A stretch of 64,000 bases of DNA from Vespula vulgaris. Taxonomy: Eukaryota; Arthropoda; Insecta; Hymenoptera; Vespidae. Below are positions 32,348-43,763 of the stretch, one piece after another (position 1 is the stretch's first letter; each line of letters starts with the position of its first letter). The stretch lies in the NCBI RefSeq assembly GCF_905475345.1, contig NC_066591.1:1251501-1315500 (forward strand). The letters run 5' to 3'. Below the pieces are notes generated by a model. The model saw nothing but the letters and a program-made list of their open reading frames with translations, made no database searches and had not been told where the DNA came from. Made by a program: the position numbers and the translations under genes.

Positions 32348-33356
32348 TTTTATGTATAATAGAAAAAAAAAGAAAAAATAAAATATCGTAGAATTAATCG
32401 AGAGTAACAACTTTTCGAGAGCGGATCGAATCGATGAATATTACTTTGATAAAAAACCGATTCAATTTCGAATATCGATCTTTAATGTCTTACGTTATGT
32501 ATGTATGTATGTATGTATGTATTATCTTCTAGATAAGTAGTAGATACATACACGTGTTTGTCATTCTATGAAAAAGTTTATTTGCCTTGCGAAATATCTA
32601 GCTTATGATATTAAATCGTTCTCGTAATATATATAGACAGATACACACACAGACACACACACACACATATTTATACATAGCTAAGTATATAGTTAAAATT
32701 TTTTTATTATTTTTGAAAGGGCTTACAGAGTTAATTTTAAAAAAAAAAGAAAAGAAAAAAAAGCAAGAATGAAGAGAAAAAGAATGTTCTCTCGTTGATT
32801 AGTTCCTACGATATATTAGGACAGACAAATGCATTGATAATTGATTTGTTGAGATAAAGGAAAAAAAGTATAAAAAGCAACGCGATGTTTCGTGCACCAT
32901 CGTAGATCAATTATATCGTTGTTATCGAAAAAAATAAAATGATTATAAAATTCATTTGGAAAATTGTTCGTGCACATTATTTTCCTTAGATATAATTATT
33001 ATAAAATTACCTCTTAGATGGTTGGTAAATATTATTAAATAAAAAAATAGGTTCTTTTAAGAAAAAAAAAAAAAGAAGAAAAAGAAAAAGAAGAACAAAG
33101 AAGATAAAGAAAAAAATATCTCATTCGCAATTTGCTTTCTTTCTACCTTTTCGTTTATTTCTCTCTTTCTTTTCTTTTTTGTTTTTTTAAATCGATTAAA
33201 TATTTCCGCCTCTCGATAAATATTATTTTAATTTTGTTAACGTCATAAAATCTGTCACGTACGATTCCGTGATTATTTACCTATTCATGGGGAAATAAAA
33301 AGAGGAATAAAAAATGAAATGGAAAACTCGTAGGTATATGAAATGAGAAGTTAAGG
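32347..33356. other. AT-rich spacer
   Basis: TATG units (32496-32520), CA units (32642-32667) and A-rich tracts are present. No gene is seen. Confidence 0.7.
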
Positions 33357-33467
33357 ATGAAAAAAAAAAGAAGAAGGAAAAAGAGAAGGAGAAGAAGAAG
33401 AAGAAGACGAAGAAGAAGAAGAAAGAGAAAAAAAAAAGAATATTACGGAGAGCACAGTCTCTCTCTT

Positions 33468-33530
<63 letters not shown>

Positions 33531-33537
33531 TTCTCTC
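33357..33537. repeat. Purine tract facing (CT)n array
   Basis: A purine tract of GAA units (33357-33438) faces an 80-nt CT array (33459-33537). Confidence 0.93.
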
Positions 33538-33635
33538 GCGCTAATCTCGCGTGTAAATTTATTCCAAATGGCAAGAGGCGAGCGAACGGTGCACGCGAGA
33601 TAGGAAAATACTCTCGTTCAATCTCGTCGAGCATA

Positions 33636-33678
<43 letters not shown>

Positions 33679-33800
33679 TGTATGTTGCGTATGCGTACAT
33701 TCGTGCGTGTGTACGTGTGTGTGTGTGTGTGTGTGTATTTGTGTGGCGCCTTCGTTTTCGCGGCTGGCCGCTAATAGCGCGTTAAACTGGTAATGCGTAA
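33538..33800. promoter_or_regulatory. CpG-rich island split by (TA)n and (GT)n arrays
   Basis: Unique CpG-rich segments (33538-33635 and 33737-33790, the latter with TGTGGCGCC) flank a TA array (33641-33675) and a GT array (33716-33736). Confidence 0.3.
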
Positions 33801-34556
33801 ATATATAATCTCTTGAATATGTGATGTCCAAACTTTTGCGTTCCTGTCTTGCAGAAAAGGGAAAGGTGTTTTATGTTACGTAAAAAAAAAGAAAAGAAAA
33901 GAAAATATTCAATAAATACATTATTAAATAAATAATTATGAACGCCAATTGATAGAAAATTGAAGAAGATTTCACTCCTTTCTTCTTTTTTCTTCTCCTT
34001 TTCTTTTTCTCGTTTTTTCTTTTTTTCTCTTTCAAACGAAATATATTCTTTAAGGAAAGTTAATGGATAATAGATAATTGAATATTCCAAGCGTAGATTG
34101 TAGATATAGATGTAAGTTAAGTTAAATATGTTATAAATATTCTTTACCGAAAGTTAACAGATAAATTAACGAAACAAAAATAACTTTGAATGCGTTATTA
34201 TCGAAATAAATCTATTCAACGAATTATTATATTTACGTATATAACTATATAATTCAATGAATCATAACATTTACGAACAAACAAGTTGAAAATCAGATTA
34301 AAAATCAGATCGAAGCTAATGGAAGCGAAATTTAATGCCGTCGTTCTTTCTCTTTTTTTTTTTTTCTTTTTGATATACCATTTTTTCTTTTCTGTTTTAT
34401 GAAAAAAAAAAAAAAAAAAAAAAAAAAGAATTGCATTATCTTTCAGACGTTACTACTGTCATTGTTTTCATCACGAGAAAGTAAAACGAAGAGAACGAAC
34501 GAACAGAACGATAAATATAAATTCGAAGATTGTATTGGGTAAAATAAAGATGTACA

Positions 34557-34592
<36 letters not shown>

Positions 34593-34730
34593 CACATATA
34601 TATATAATAATCGATAAGAATAGATTATCAAGTTACAAATAGTCGTACAGACGAGAATGGACGATAAAGAACGTGTAGAGAAACGATGAGAGAAGTAAGT
34701 ACAGGCTTCTTTTATCTCGTTCGTTGATAG
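33801..34730. other. AT-rich spacer with A26 run
   Basis: It includes a 26-nt A run (34402-34427), TACA units (34554-34584) and T-rich tracts. No gene is seen. Confidence 0.7.
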
Positions 34731-34759
34731 TAACGGTCTCGTGCGCGCACGCGCGTATA

Positions 34760-35017
34760 AAAGAGAGAGAGAGAGAGAGAAAGAGAGAAAGAGAAAGAGT
34801 GTTCATAGTAGTAGTTGTAGTAGTAGCAATAGTAGTAGTATGTAGTAGTTGGATCGTCAGGTGCGGAAAAACTCGACGAGGACATGCGGGTCGTATCTTT
34901 CGTACATTTGTTAGATACCAACGTATAAAATGGTACCTACCTTCCTACCTACCTACCTTCCTTCTTTTCTACCTACCTACCTACCTACCTACCTACCTAC
35001 CTACCTACCTATCTACA
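34760..35017. repeat. GA, GTA and CCTA microsatellites
   Basis: GA (34762-34797), degenerate GTAGTA (34806-34850) and CCTA (34935-35017) arrays are separated by unique sequence. Confidence 0.9.
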
Positions 35018-35029
35018 GTCTACTTGGAA

Positions 35030-35130
35030 TACTCAATTATTATATGCCTACTGCTCCCTTGTACCCCTATTTCCAGCTAATTAATAGCGTGAATTTGTGT
35101 TAATGGCCGTAAGCACCTTGAGCCCGCAAC
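35030..35130. promoter_or_regulatory. Candidate homeodomain-type island
   Basis: CAGCTAATTAATAG (TAATTA at 35078-35083), TTAATGG (35100-35106) and AAGCACCTTGAG crowd into 60 bp of unique sequence between arrays. Confidence 0.45.
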
Positions 35131-35179
35131 ACGACGATGAAAAAAAAAAGAAAGAAAGAAAGAAAGAGGAAGAGTGATA

Positions 35180-35213
<34 letters not shown>

Positions 35214-35728
35214 AGAGGGAGGGGGTAGAGTGACTGAACGGTGTGTCATTAAAGAAATTATTATAATTAAAAGAAAATAGGTAGAAGATAAAATACAAAT
35301 GTTAATGATTCGATGTATATTTAAGTATATTTATTTATTCGAGTATGGGAAAATTTTGAAGATAATGTTGCGATAATTATTATAGCGTTTACATTCCCAT
35401 TCACTTCGGGAGGAAGAAAGAGAGATGATGAAATTCAATTGTATGAGATGTTATTTCTTGAAAGATCTCGTATTTAATGAAATAAATTTGGTGATATTTT
35501 CTTAGGCAAGATTTCATTATCGAAATAATGAAGAGATAATGAAATAGATGATAAAAAAATATATATATATAAATATTAATAACAACTTTTTATTCAATTT
35601 GTCGTTGCTACGAAAAATTCTAGTCTCGCTTTTGATCATGTTTTTTTCCTTCTTTTTTCTTTCTTTCTTTCTTTCTTTGTTTTTATTGAGATTCGATTGA
35701 ATGAAATACAGAAAGATGAGAGAGAGAT

Positions 35729-35777
<49 letters not shown>

Positions 35778-36440
35778 AAAAAAGGAAATAAATCAAACTC
35801 CGATTGAATTTGTTAGATAGGGCGTAAAGTTCTCTTGCAAATTCAACTTGAAATACTAGAAATGTATCGTTAAGATAGGTAACGGCACGCCTAATAAAAT
35901 GAAAAAAATCTTAGCCGAGAAATCTATAATTTCCTCGTCTCGGTTCTAATTACCTTCTAAGAGATATATACCAGCGCGCTTCCATCGTAAGCCAACATTG
36001 GAAATGCCACATCCGTAACATCGAGAGTGTATTAAGGATAATTAAATAAATTGATGCAATCACGGTAATGAGAGTGTAACATTGTAACGCGGTAAACATT
36101 ATCTATCCACGCAAAACGATTTCCGTGTAATATTAAAACGGTTTTGCCGAGAGATCGAAATCTTCTCTTTCAGTATTTCATATCAAAGTTTAAATGTTAA
36201 CACCTTTCCTCGATCATTATTATTTTTATTAATATTTTATCTTCCGGAATCAATAACTAAATAAAATCGACCTATATACATTAATCGATATTATATTTCT
36301 CCCTTTCTTCTTCATTTTTTTTTTTTCCATAATCGATTGATAACCATCCAAGTGAATGAAAAACGAGACTGATTAAAAAAAATTTATATATAAAAAGAAA
36401 AAATATATATATGTATTTATATACATATATAAAAAGAGAA
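35131..36440. other. Spacer with GA arrays and a weak island
   Basis: GA arrays lie at 35165-35225 and 35728-35773. Unique sequence at 35870-36140 has moderate complexity but no clear motif cluster. Confidence 0.6.
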
Positions 36441-36446
36441 GAAAAA

Positions 36447-36510
36447 ATCTCTCTCTCTCTCTCTCTCTCTATCTATCCATCTATCTATCTGTCTCTATCT
36501 CTGTCTTTCT
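36447..36510. repeat. CT/TATC microsatellite
   Basis: CT units grade into TATC units. Confidence 0.9.
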
Positions 36511-36574
36511 TTTTTGCTCGCTTTCGTCGCTTTAGAGATGGAAACGCAAAGTTCGCACACACTACAACGTAGAT

Positions 36575-36810
36575 ATAATTAAATGAGTACTCACGGCGTT
36601 GCACGAGATTCAAAGTGGAACGTGTCATGTAATTATGCGAGTCGCTCTACGAGTGCCGACTTGTTTCCCGCACCAGCACTCGCGCTAACTATAAAACTCC
36701 CGTCACGACATTGTACAGTTATGGCATTAGCTAAACGCCCGCCGTCAATTAATGATAATGACGATATACCGTACCGTCATATCGTCGACGACCCGTTTGT
36801 CTCTTTTACC
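36575..36810 (+). promoter_or_regulatory. Promoter- or enhancer-like island
   Basis: TATAAAA (36690-36696) is followed 27 nt downstream by an initiator-like ACAGTT (36715-36720). TCAATTAATGATAATGAC follows. The plus frame 36583-37002 is open but runs into a CT array. The TATA/Inr spacing is slightly short of ideal, so this is tentative. Confidence 0.35.
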
Positions 36811-36819
36811 TTCGTTCTC

Positions 36820-36890
36820 TCTCTCTCTCTCTTTCTCTCTTTCTTTCTTTCTCTTTCCCTTTATCCACCTTCACCTCCATCTCCATCAAC
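36820..36890. repeat. CT-rich microsatellite
   Basis: Interrupted CT and TTTC units are seen. Confidence 0.85.
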
Positions 36891-37171
36891 CCCTCGTTAT
36901 ATATCATATCGTCGAGCTTTCACACTCGGAAATAACGCTAACAAAATTATCAGATACAATTTTCACTTTATTGTTTATACAAATATTTGTTTAAAGAAAT
37001 AAAAAGAGTGTTCCAATGATTTTCAAATTTATCACGATCACTTAAAATCGATATAATTTCGATCGACGTAAATACAATTTATTATTGTATATCTCGAAGA
37101 TAGAAAAAAGAAAAGAAAATATAAAAGAAAGAAAAATAGATCTTCGATTGATCGTTGGAAAAATCAGGATC

Positions 37172-37297
37172 GTAATGATTTATTTTCGATTATCTAAAAG
37201 TATAAAAATTTAATCTCCCTTTTCCACTTCATTTGTAATGATTTATTTTCGATTATCTAAACGTATAAAAATTTAATCTCCCTTTTCCACTTCATTC
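37172..37297. repeat. 63-bp tandem duplication
   Basis: Two nearly identical copies begin GTAATGATTTATTTTCG at 37172 and 37235 and end CCACTTCATT. The near identity implies a recent event. Confidence 0.95.
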
Positions 37298-37344
37298 TTT
37301 TCAAAGTAAGAACGATTAATAGGGTATTTTAAATATAATAGAAT

Positions 37345-37512
37345 AGCGTAGCTACGTAGATCGAAGTAATTAGCATTGTCCAGATGCATAAAGGAAAGAA
37401 TGGTGGGGATAGAAGGGGACTTTCGTTTTTGCAAAAGACGTACACGTTTAATCGCCTTCGTTAAAGTAGCAACTAGTCTGGTTACTCGATTGCGTTAGTT
37501 CATTGCAATAGA
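37345..37512. promoter_or_regulatory. Candidate cis-regulatory island
   Basis: TAATTAG (37367-37373), CATTGTCCAGATG, ATGCATAAAGG (from 37384) and GTTTAATCGCC occur in unique sequence. Confidence 0.4.
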
Positions 37513-37589
37513 GAAAAAAAGAAAGAAAAAAAGAAAGATAGAAAGAAAGAAAGAAGGAAAGAAAGGATAAGAAGGTAAAGGAGGAAACA

Positions 37590-37775
37590 AAACCAATGGC
37601 GTTGCCTCGCGACAAATTGCTTTATGGCATCGGTCGTCGGCGTCGATTGGCGTGCCGTAAATTTCCATGTCGTAAAGTCACGTTATTTAGGGCCCCAATT
37701 AATTTCAGCTCCGGTAAAACGAGTCCTGTAGAGAATTTTCCGAAGGACGGCCCGAGGCACATATTTACCTATATC
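37590..37775. promoter_or_regulatory. Candidate posterior-Hox-type island
   Basis: TTTATGGC (37621-37628), GTAAATTTCC and CCCCAATTAATTTCAGC lie in CpG-rich unique sequence. The plus frame 37596-37787 (63 codons) is open and basic in composition with no known domain. Confidence 0.4.
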
Positions 37776-37949
37776 CTATCCTCTTGATCTTCTCTGTCTT
37801 TTTCTTTTTCTCTTTTTGGAGCTATATATATATATATAAGGAATTTGTTTCGCTCATCGAATTATTGTTGCAAATGTTGAGAACAAGATCATTCGATGTA
37901 ACACTATCTCGCAAATTTGTCAATCCATGCATGTGTCTAACCACATATG

Positions 37950-38004
37950 TAAGTACTTACTTACTTACTTACTTACTTATTTACTTATTTACTTATTTAC
38001 TTAT
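37950..38004. repeat. (TTAC/TTAT)n tetramer array
   Basis: About thirteen tetramers are seen. Confidence 0.93.
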
Positions 38005-38379
38005 TCTTGAATTTGCATCGTTGATGTATAACGAAATCTGAAGGGTATTTTTTCTTTCTTTCTCATTTTATTTATCTTTTTTTACGATTAACAACGAGAT
38101 CCTTAATAACGTGCCAATCATCTTGCCAATCATTTCTCTCCTTTTTTCGATTTACTTTTTTCCTTGCCAATTCTTCTTGCCAATCTTTCTTTTTTTCCAA
38201 TCCTCTTCTTCTTCTTCTTCTTCATCTTCAATTCGACAAAAATTTCTTGTCGGAACGTACGTATTTGTTTACATCTTATTGAAACTTAATTATCCCTTTC
38301 TCTCTCTTTCTCTTTCTCGTACACACGCATACGATTATATAGTAACATTTAAACGAACACACAGTGAACTTAACGTTAC

Positions 38380-38640
38380 TCGCTAAGAGGGTACGTATTT
38401 GTAAGTGGTTCCCCAAAAAGTCGGACTACGAGACAGCTGATATGTACGAGTGGAAGAGAAGGGGTGAGGAAAGGAAGGGGAGAGGAAAGAAGGGAAAAAG
38501 GGGGAGAGAGAGGTGAGTTGAACAGAGTGAGAGAGGAATAAGGGGAGGGTCAAGAGAAGCGCATGAGCCAGGGGTTGTCATTAACTGGGAGCTCTCGAGA
38601 GAGATAACCACTACCTGCCACTACGCCGGCTCTCATTTCC
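38380..38640. promoter_or_regulatory. Unique and purine-rich block
   Basis: A G/A-rich stretch (38450-38555) lies between unique ends containing GACAGCTGATATG (E-box CAGCTG) and GTTGTCATTAACTGG. Confidence 0.3.
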
Positions 38641-38689
38641 CTCTCTCTCTCTCTCTCTTTCTTTCTCTTTCTCTCTCTATCCTTCTTTC

Positions 38690-38860
38690 TGTTCGCAAGG
38701 CACTCGCCCTCGACTCGTTACAAAAAGCACGTGAGCTGCTCGCCGCTCCTGGCTATTTATTCCCGAATGGTGCATATCACTTTTCGTAATGAGCATCGCG
38801 AAATTAAAAGTATACCCTACGGCGCCGAATCCAGCACGCATGCGAACCCTATCTCTCCCT
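38690..38860. promoter_or_regulatory. Candidate cis-regulatory island
   Basis: Unique sequence has GCACGTGAGC (CACGTG), GCTATTTATTCCC (MEF2-like), CGTAATGAGC and CGCATGCG. Confidence 0.4.
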
Positions 38861-38864
38861 TTCT

Positions 38865-38975
38865 CCCTCTCTATCCATCTCTCTCACTTTCTCATTCTCT
38901 CTTTCTCTCTCTTTCTCTCTTTCTATCTTACTTTCATTCTCTCTCTTTCTCTCTCTCTCTTTCACTCACTCTCCT
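38865..38975. repeat. CT-rich microsatellite
   Basis: More than 100 nt of interrupted CT units are seen. Confidence 0.9.
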
Positions 38976-38989
38976 TATTTTCAGATCAA

Positions 38990-39459
38990 TCCTACCACAA
39001 TCACTAGAGATATTACCACAGCTGAGCTTACTCACCCACGCGATTATGATACCGTCCTTCTCTTAATTTTCTTTTTTTGTTTTCTTTCCATTTATAAAAA
39101 GCCTAACGTGAAACGAAGTTAAGAAAAGATTGCTCAGAAAAGGGAGCGTCGTTATTTAAATGCGTCGTTATTAAATATGGCTAGACACTCGAATGGAAAA
39201 TAAAGAATTAATAATATTTCGCCATTGATTTCTTTTTTCTCTTTTTTTTTTTTTCTTTTATTATCTGCGTCGGTCGGACATACGTATGTATGTATATAAA
39301 TTGAGCGGTAATAAAACAAGACACATTATGTTTTTCCACGACACGTCGACGTTAGTTATCGTTTGTGTATTTTAATTCCATCTAAGTCTTAAACAGATTA
39401 AGATGGAAGGCGAAATATGTAAATTAATTTTCTATTAATAATAATACATAAAGTGGTTA

Positions 39460-39499
<40 letters not shown>

Positions 39500-39876
39500 A
39501 CGCTATTGGACGTTCCGACGTAATCGAAATAAAAATTGTTTATCTCCGGATGATGTCACTCAATTAGAATAAAAATCAACTTCGCAGACTCGCCTTACAC
39601 TAATCGATTCGAAGTATATCATTTTATCGGTCATTGATAATATAATGATAATAATAAAAAAATAATATACTTAGGACGTACGAATATATATTTTTTTATT
39701 TAATTTTATAAAAACGTACGTTTCAACAAAAAAGTTTAGAATACTCCCCCCCACCCCACACTCCTTCCTCCCCTCTTTCCTCTCTTTTTTCATCCCTCTC
39801 ACTCTTTATCTCTATCTTCTCCTCATTATAAAATTCTTCGAAATCAAAATGCTCTCATGGTACAGTTGATTTTATT
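38990..39876. other. AT-rich spacer
   Basis: TAA units lie at 39459-39497 and a C-rich run near 39747. No gene is seen before the tRNA. Confidence 0.7.
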
Positions 39877-39880
39877 AAAA
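39877..39880 (-). terminator. RNA polymerase III terminator of tRNA-Leu
   Basis: On the minus strand TTTT lies three bases past the discriminator base of the tRNA. A second T-rich group lies a few bases further. Confidence 0.8.
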
Positions 39881-39883
39881 GTT

Positions 39884-39963
39884 TGACAGCGGTGGGATTC
39901 GAACCCACGCCCTTTCGGACTGGTGCCTAAAACCAGCGCCTTAGACCGCTCGGCCACGCTGCC
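39884..39963 (-). tRNA. tRNA-Leu, anticodon UAG
   Basis: This 80-nt gene encodes a leucine tRNA reading CUA and related CUN codons in cytosolic translation. On the minus strand the acceptor arms GGCAGCG and CGCTGTC pair with one G-T, and the discriminator is A. The anticodon stem CTGGT/ACCAG encloses the loop TTTAGGC, giving anticodon TAG. A long variable arm follows (TCCGAAAGGGC region), as expected of a class II tRNA such as Leu. The A box (TGGCCGAGCGG) and B box (GGTTCGAATCC) are canonical. No intron is present and CCA is not encoded, as is normal in eukaryotes. A TTTT terminator follows. It stands alone, with no other tRNA or coding gene within view. Serine is excluded by the anticodon. 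A pseudogene is unlikely because all stems are intact. Confidence 0.97.
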
Positions 39964-41565
39964 TCTTGTTTAGAGATTGATTAGAACAACTTATGAAGAT
40001 GTTCTATTGAAATTATAAAGAGAAAAGCAAAGAAAGAAAAGAGAGAAAAGAAGATCTTTATAAAAGTAATTCACTGATGAGATAAAACAAATGTCACGGA
40101 TAAGATGATTTCTAATGTCGATCGAAGTACATCAACATCGAAGAGTAATAAATTACGTTTTATCGTGATTGCTCTTGCAAAAGTCAAAGTTCATTCCTCA
40201 ATGATGTAGTCTAAGAAGATCCTATGTTTTTCTTCCGCAATTAACATTTCGATCGTGATCATTAAGACGTTCTTCTTTTTCTTCTTCTTCTTCTCTCTTC
40301 AATTTTTTCTTCTTTATTATTATTATTATTTTACTTTTTTTTTATATTTTTTTACGTTTCTTCCACTTACGTATACATAGAATTTCTAATAATATATATA
40401 TGTAATATTTTGTTATACTTTGATATTATATATTTTGATATTGACATATATGTATATTCTTCATATAAATAAAATATATTAATATATTATAATTTGACAA
40501 TAAAGATGGCTGCGATGCAGAGGAATTGAATTTTCATGTGGTTAATTGAACCGAAACACGCAATATATATGTATCCCTTTCTCGTACAGGTGTTTCCATG
40601 AACTACAAAATATCTTCAAAACCGGTAGAAGCAAGTACTTATTACATTCTTGCATCTTTCTCCGTTCAAAATATCTTTTTTTTTTTTCAATTTAATCACT
40701 TACACTTCGAAATATTTACTCGATTTTAAATAGTAAATTTTTTCCATCAGATACATACATATATATCTATACACACACACACATATGTATAAGAGTGAAT
40801 AGACATATTTATAATAACGCTAGCTACGAGTTTAATTTACATAATTAATGAATGATGTAATATATACATATTTATATACATGTGTGTGTGTGTGTATGCA
40901 TATCAGACGATAGAAATAAAACCGGATCATAGCCTTTATGCTACAAGAGTCAGGCCTGTCCAGACGTTTAATTAAAGATCGTGGAAAATAATCGAGCAAC
41001 TTATTGGGACACGTGCGCTTAGAGAATTTGATATCTTATGATAAAGAAAAAAATAAAAATGAAAAAGAGAAGGAAGGAAAAGGTATGAAAAAAGAACGGA
41101 AAATTGAGAAAAAAAAAATAAAAAAAAAAGAAGATAGAAAACAGAAAAGAAAAAAAGAAATAAACGATCGCTTTACTGCGTTTTACGAGAATACTAACGA
41201 ATATTTTACATAGGTATCTAGATACGTAAATAAATACTTATACATATATGCATAGATGCATAGATACATATACGTGCATAAATATCTATTTTTTTTATTT
41301 TTTTCTTCGAATCTCAATAACATTCAATTTATTACGTATAAACAAATGTAAATACTATGTTAAACGAATCAACGATGAGATCGAGATCAAGATCGAGATC
41401 GAGATTGAGGTCGATTCTATCATTCTTCCTAACATCGACACGATCTTTATTTTAACGAAACGATCTCCTAACGAAAAGATTAGTCGAATCCGTAAATTTT
41501 AATCGTAGAATCTCGTTTCTAATTATTACCAATGCTAATCTAAATAACTTCTTCTAAACAAAAAG
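39964..41565. other. AT-rich spacer
   Basis: TTC units (40275-40293), TTA units (40315-40330), CA (40770-40782) and GT (40881-40895) arrays and an A-rich tract (41041-41165) are present. No gene is seen. Confidence 0.7.
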
Positions 41566-41569
41566 GACG

Positions 41570-41665
41570 ACTTACTACTCGTGTAGGACGTGGCAACCAA
41601 TGAGAGAAAGATTCGTAGCCAATTCGCACGTGCTTGTGTATGCGAACTATCCTCGTTAAACGCAT
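41570..41665. promoter_or_regulatory. Promoter-like island, two CCAAT boxes and E-box
   Basis: ACGTGGCAACCAATGAG has a CCAAT at 41597-41601. A second CCAAT lies at 41619-41623 and CACGTG at 41627-41632. The CCAAT boxes are 22 bp apart, two helical turns. No downstream gene is visible. Confidence 0.4.
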
Positions 41666-41830
41666 TAGTTTATGAAGTCGTTATCAAAGAGATAGATAGA
41701 GAGAAAGAGAGAGAAAGAGAGAAAAGCTTATCGAATCTTTAATCTCGACTATGGTAGAACGAATAAAGTGGGTGGATGGTTCTCGATTTTTTATCTCTTT
41801 CTCTTTCTACTCATTTCTATGCATTTCATA

Positions 41831-41845
41831 TCTCTTTCTCTCTTC

Positions 41846-41888
<43 letters not shown>

Positions 41889-41991
41889 GCTAATCCTGCT
41901 AACGACGATGTTAAACATTTACTTCTATTAATAGTAAGCATATTGCAGAGCCATCATTTTACGCTCTTTTAACTCGTAAATAATTTATTTA

Positions 41992-42029
<38 letters not shown>
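41831..42029. repeat. Two (CT)n arrays
   Basis: CT arrays at 41831-41887 and 41995-42029 flank about 100 bp of unique sequence. Confidence 0.93.
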
Positions 42030-42034
<5 letters not shown>

Positions 42035-42069
42035 CCTCTATTTTTCCCATGTCCTTTTCGCGCGCGTTT

Positions 42070-42120
42070 ATTTTTTTCTTGTTTTTTGTTCTTTTTTCTT
42101 GTTTTTTGTTCTTTTTTCTT
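42070..42120. repeat. 20-bp T-rich tandem repeat
   Basis: TTTTTTCTTGTTTTTTGTTC repeats about 2.5 times. Confidence 0.9.
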
Positions 42121-42520
42121 TAAATCCTTTCGCAGCAACGTCGAGAGAAGAAATCTTGTCTTAATCAACGTAATCTCTCATAAAATCGAGCTATTCAACG
42201 CGTATTCTACTTGCCTCTTTATCTATCCTCTATCTCTATATCTCTCTGTCTCTTTCTTTATCCTCCCCTTTCGTTGGATCATTTATCAAGTAATAATCAA
42301 ATACACGCATTTGTATCTACATACATATGTACGTGTATACGTAGTACATATATTGGGGTTGGTTTGTCCATAGTTATATACATACATACATATATATATA
42401 TATACATACACACACATATGTATATATATATGTCCTTCGTGACGCGCGTCGATTATTTTATACGAATAGAGGTAAGTACTTACTTATCTATACGAGCATA
42501 ACTTCCGATACAAACCACCT
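42121..42520. other. AT-rich spacer with TA/CA units
   Basis: Mixed unique and TATACA-type sequence. No gene is seen. Confidence 0.6.
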
Positions 42521-42612
42521 ATGGGATTTCTAACGATATAAATAATCCTCTGATGTTAGGCACTTCAAACCGCTGTCGCGAGTCGTCTCCTCCAATAGAG
42601 AAAGAGAAATAT
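42521..42612. promoter_or_regulatory. Candidate island
   Basis: ACCACCTATGGG, AAATAATCC (K50 homeodomain-like) and CAAACCGCTG (Runt-like) fall in unique sequence. Confidence 0.3.
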
Positions 42613-43200
42613 CGTTATACGTACTTATATTATATATATGTATATATATATATATATATATGTTTTCATTTTCGAACTGGTAGTACAGAGTAACTTAATT
42701 ATTTTCTTTACGATATATCTGACAACGAACAAACACACGTATGCGTGTAAAATTTGTTTAACTTTTGTTTTTTTTTTCTTTCTTTTCTTTCCTTTTTTTC
42801 TGAAAAAAAAAAAATTCTTTTAAGAGAAGGGCGGCCATGTTCATTATGTGATCTACCTAGCGATGGATTGTAATTATTTACACGCGCGTATGTATGTAAT
42901 TTCTTTTTCTATTTTTTTCCTTCCTTTTCCTTAAAAAAAAGAAATAAAATTTCGAACGTAAGAATAGCGATTACTCAACAATATCTCTGACTCGACATAT
43001 TCACGAATCGAAAGAGTTTGCAAAAGTATAGAAGTAGAAAACGAACGAACTAACGAAAGAAAGAAACAAACAAACAAACAAAAACAAAAAGAAAGATCTA
43101 AAGAGAAAGAGATTAAATAGCAAAAGGATAAAATAAATAGGCTCGTACTCGTCTCTGTAAGTTTTATCGACCGGTCTTTTATCCATGAAAACGTACGGGA
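42613..43200. other. AT-rich spacer
   Basis: A TA array (42631-42661), T-rich and A-rich tracts, and AAAC units (43065-43085) are present. No gene is seen. Confidence 0.65.
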
Positions 43201-43345
43201 CGTCTTCATCAAGGGTAGCTGACCAATGGCGAGGCGAGTTTATGATAGTTAAAAAAAACTACTGTCGACTCGTTTAAGCGGAGACAGGAAGAGAAGAGAG
43301 ATCGATGTAACGTTGAAAGAAAGAAAGGCGAACAAAGACAGACAG

Positions 43346-43349
<4 letters not shown>

Positions 43350-43400
<51 letters not shown>

Positions 43401-43530
43401 AACATAGAAAACAGAGACAGAGACAGAACAGAGACAGAACATACATAGAGGGTAGAAAAAGAAGGGCTGATGAGAAGAGCAGAGGAAAAGAAGAGAGACA
43501 GAGAGACAGAGAGGACATTAAAAGGACGAA
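43350..43530. repeat. (GA)n microsatellite and purine-rich tail
   Basis: About 20 GA units (43359-43398) lead into GACAGA and GA-rich sequence. Confidence 0.92.
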
Positions 43531-43574
43531 GGAGAGTAACTAAAAAAGAGTATCTTAGGAAGGAAGAAGGCAAC

Positions 43575-43763
43575 TAAGAAGATAGGACGTGGCTGGAAAG
43601 CACTTAATGCCACCTGTATAAAGTCACGAGATCGTCCCTCTCCTATAACGCTGCAACTCCACCTCCCAAGTCACCCTACCCCAGCTTCCCTTCCTCCATT
43701 CCCTCATTCCCCCTTCCCACCCTCCCATACCTCCCATACCTCCTCCTTCTTCTCTTCACCCAG
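43575..43763. promoter_or_regulatory. Island leading to C/T-rich intron-like tract
   Basis: AAAGCACTTAATGCCACCTGTATAAAG holds NK-like, E-box and TATA-like words. Then 43675-43760 is very C/T-rich and ends CTTCTTCTCTTCACCCAGCAG, a strong acceptor look-alike with NAGNAG form. Confidence 0.4.

Noticed and set aside
33357..33785. 142-codon plus frame
   Set aside because: Built from GAA, CT, TA and GT arrays end to end.
39122..39142. TTGCTCAGAAAAG resembling miR-315
   Set aside because: The match is partial and no hairpin surrounds it.
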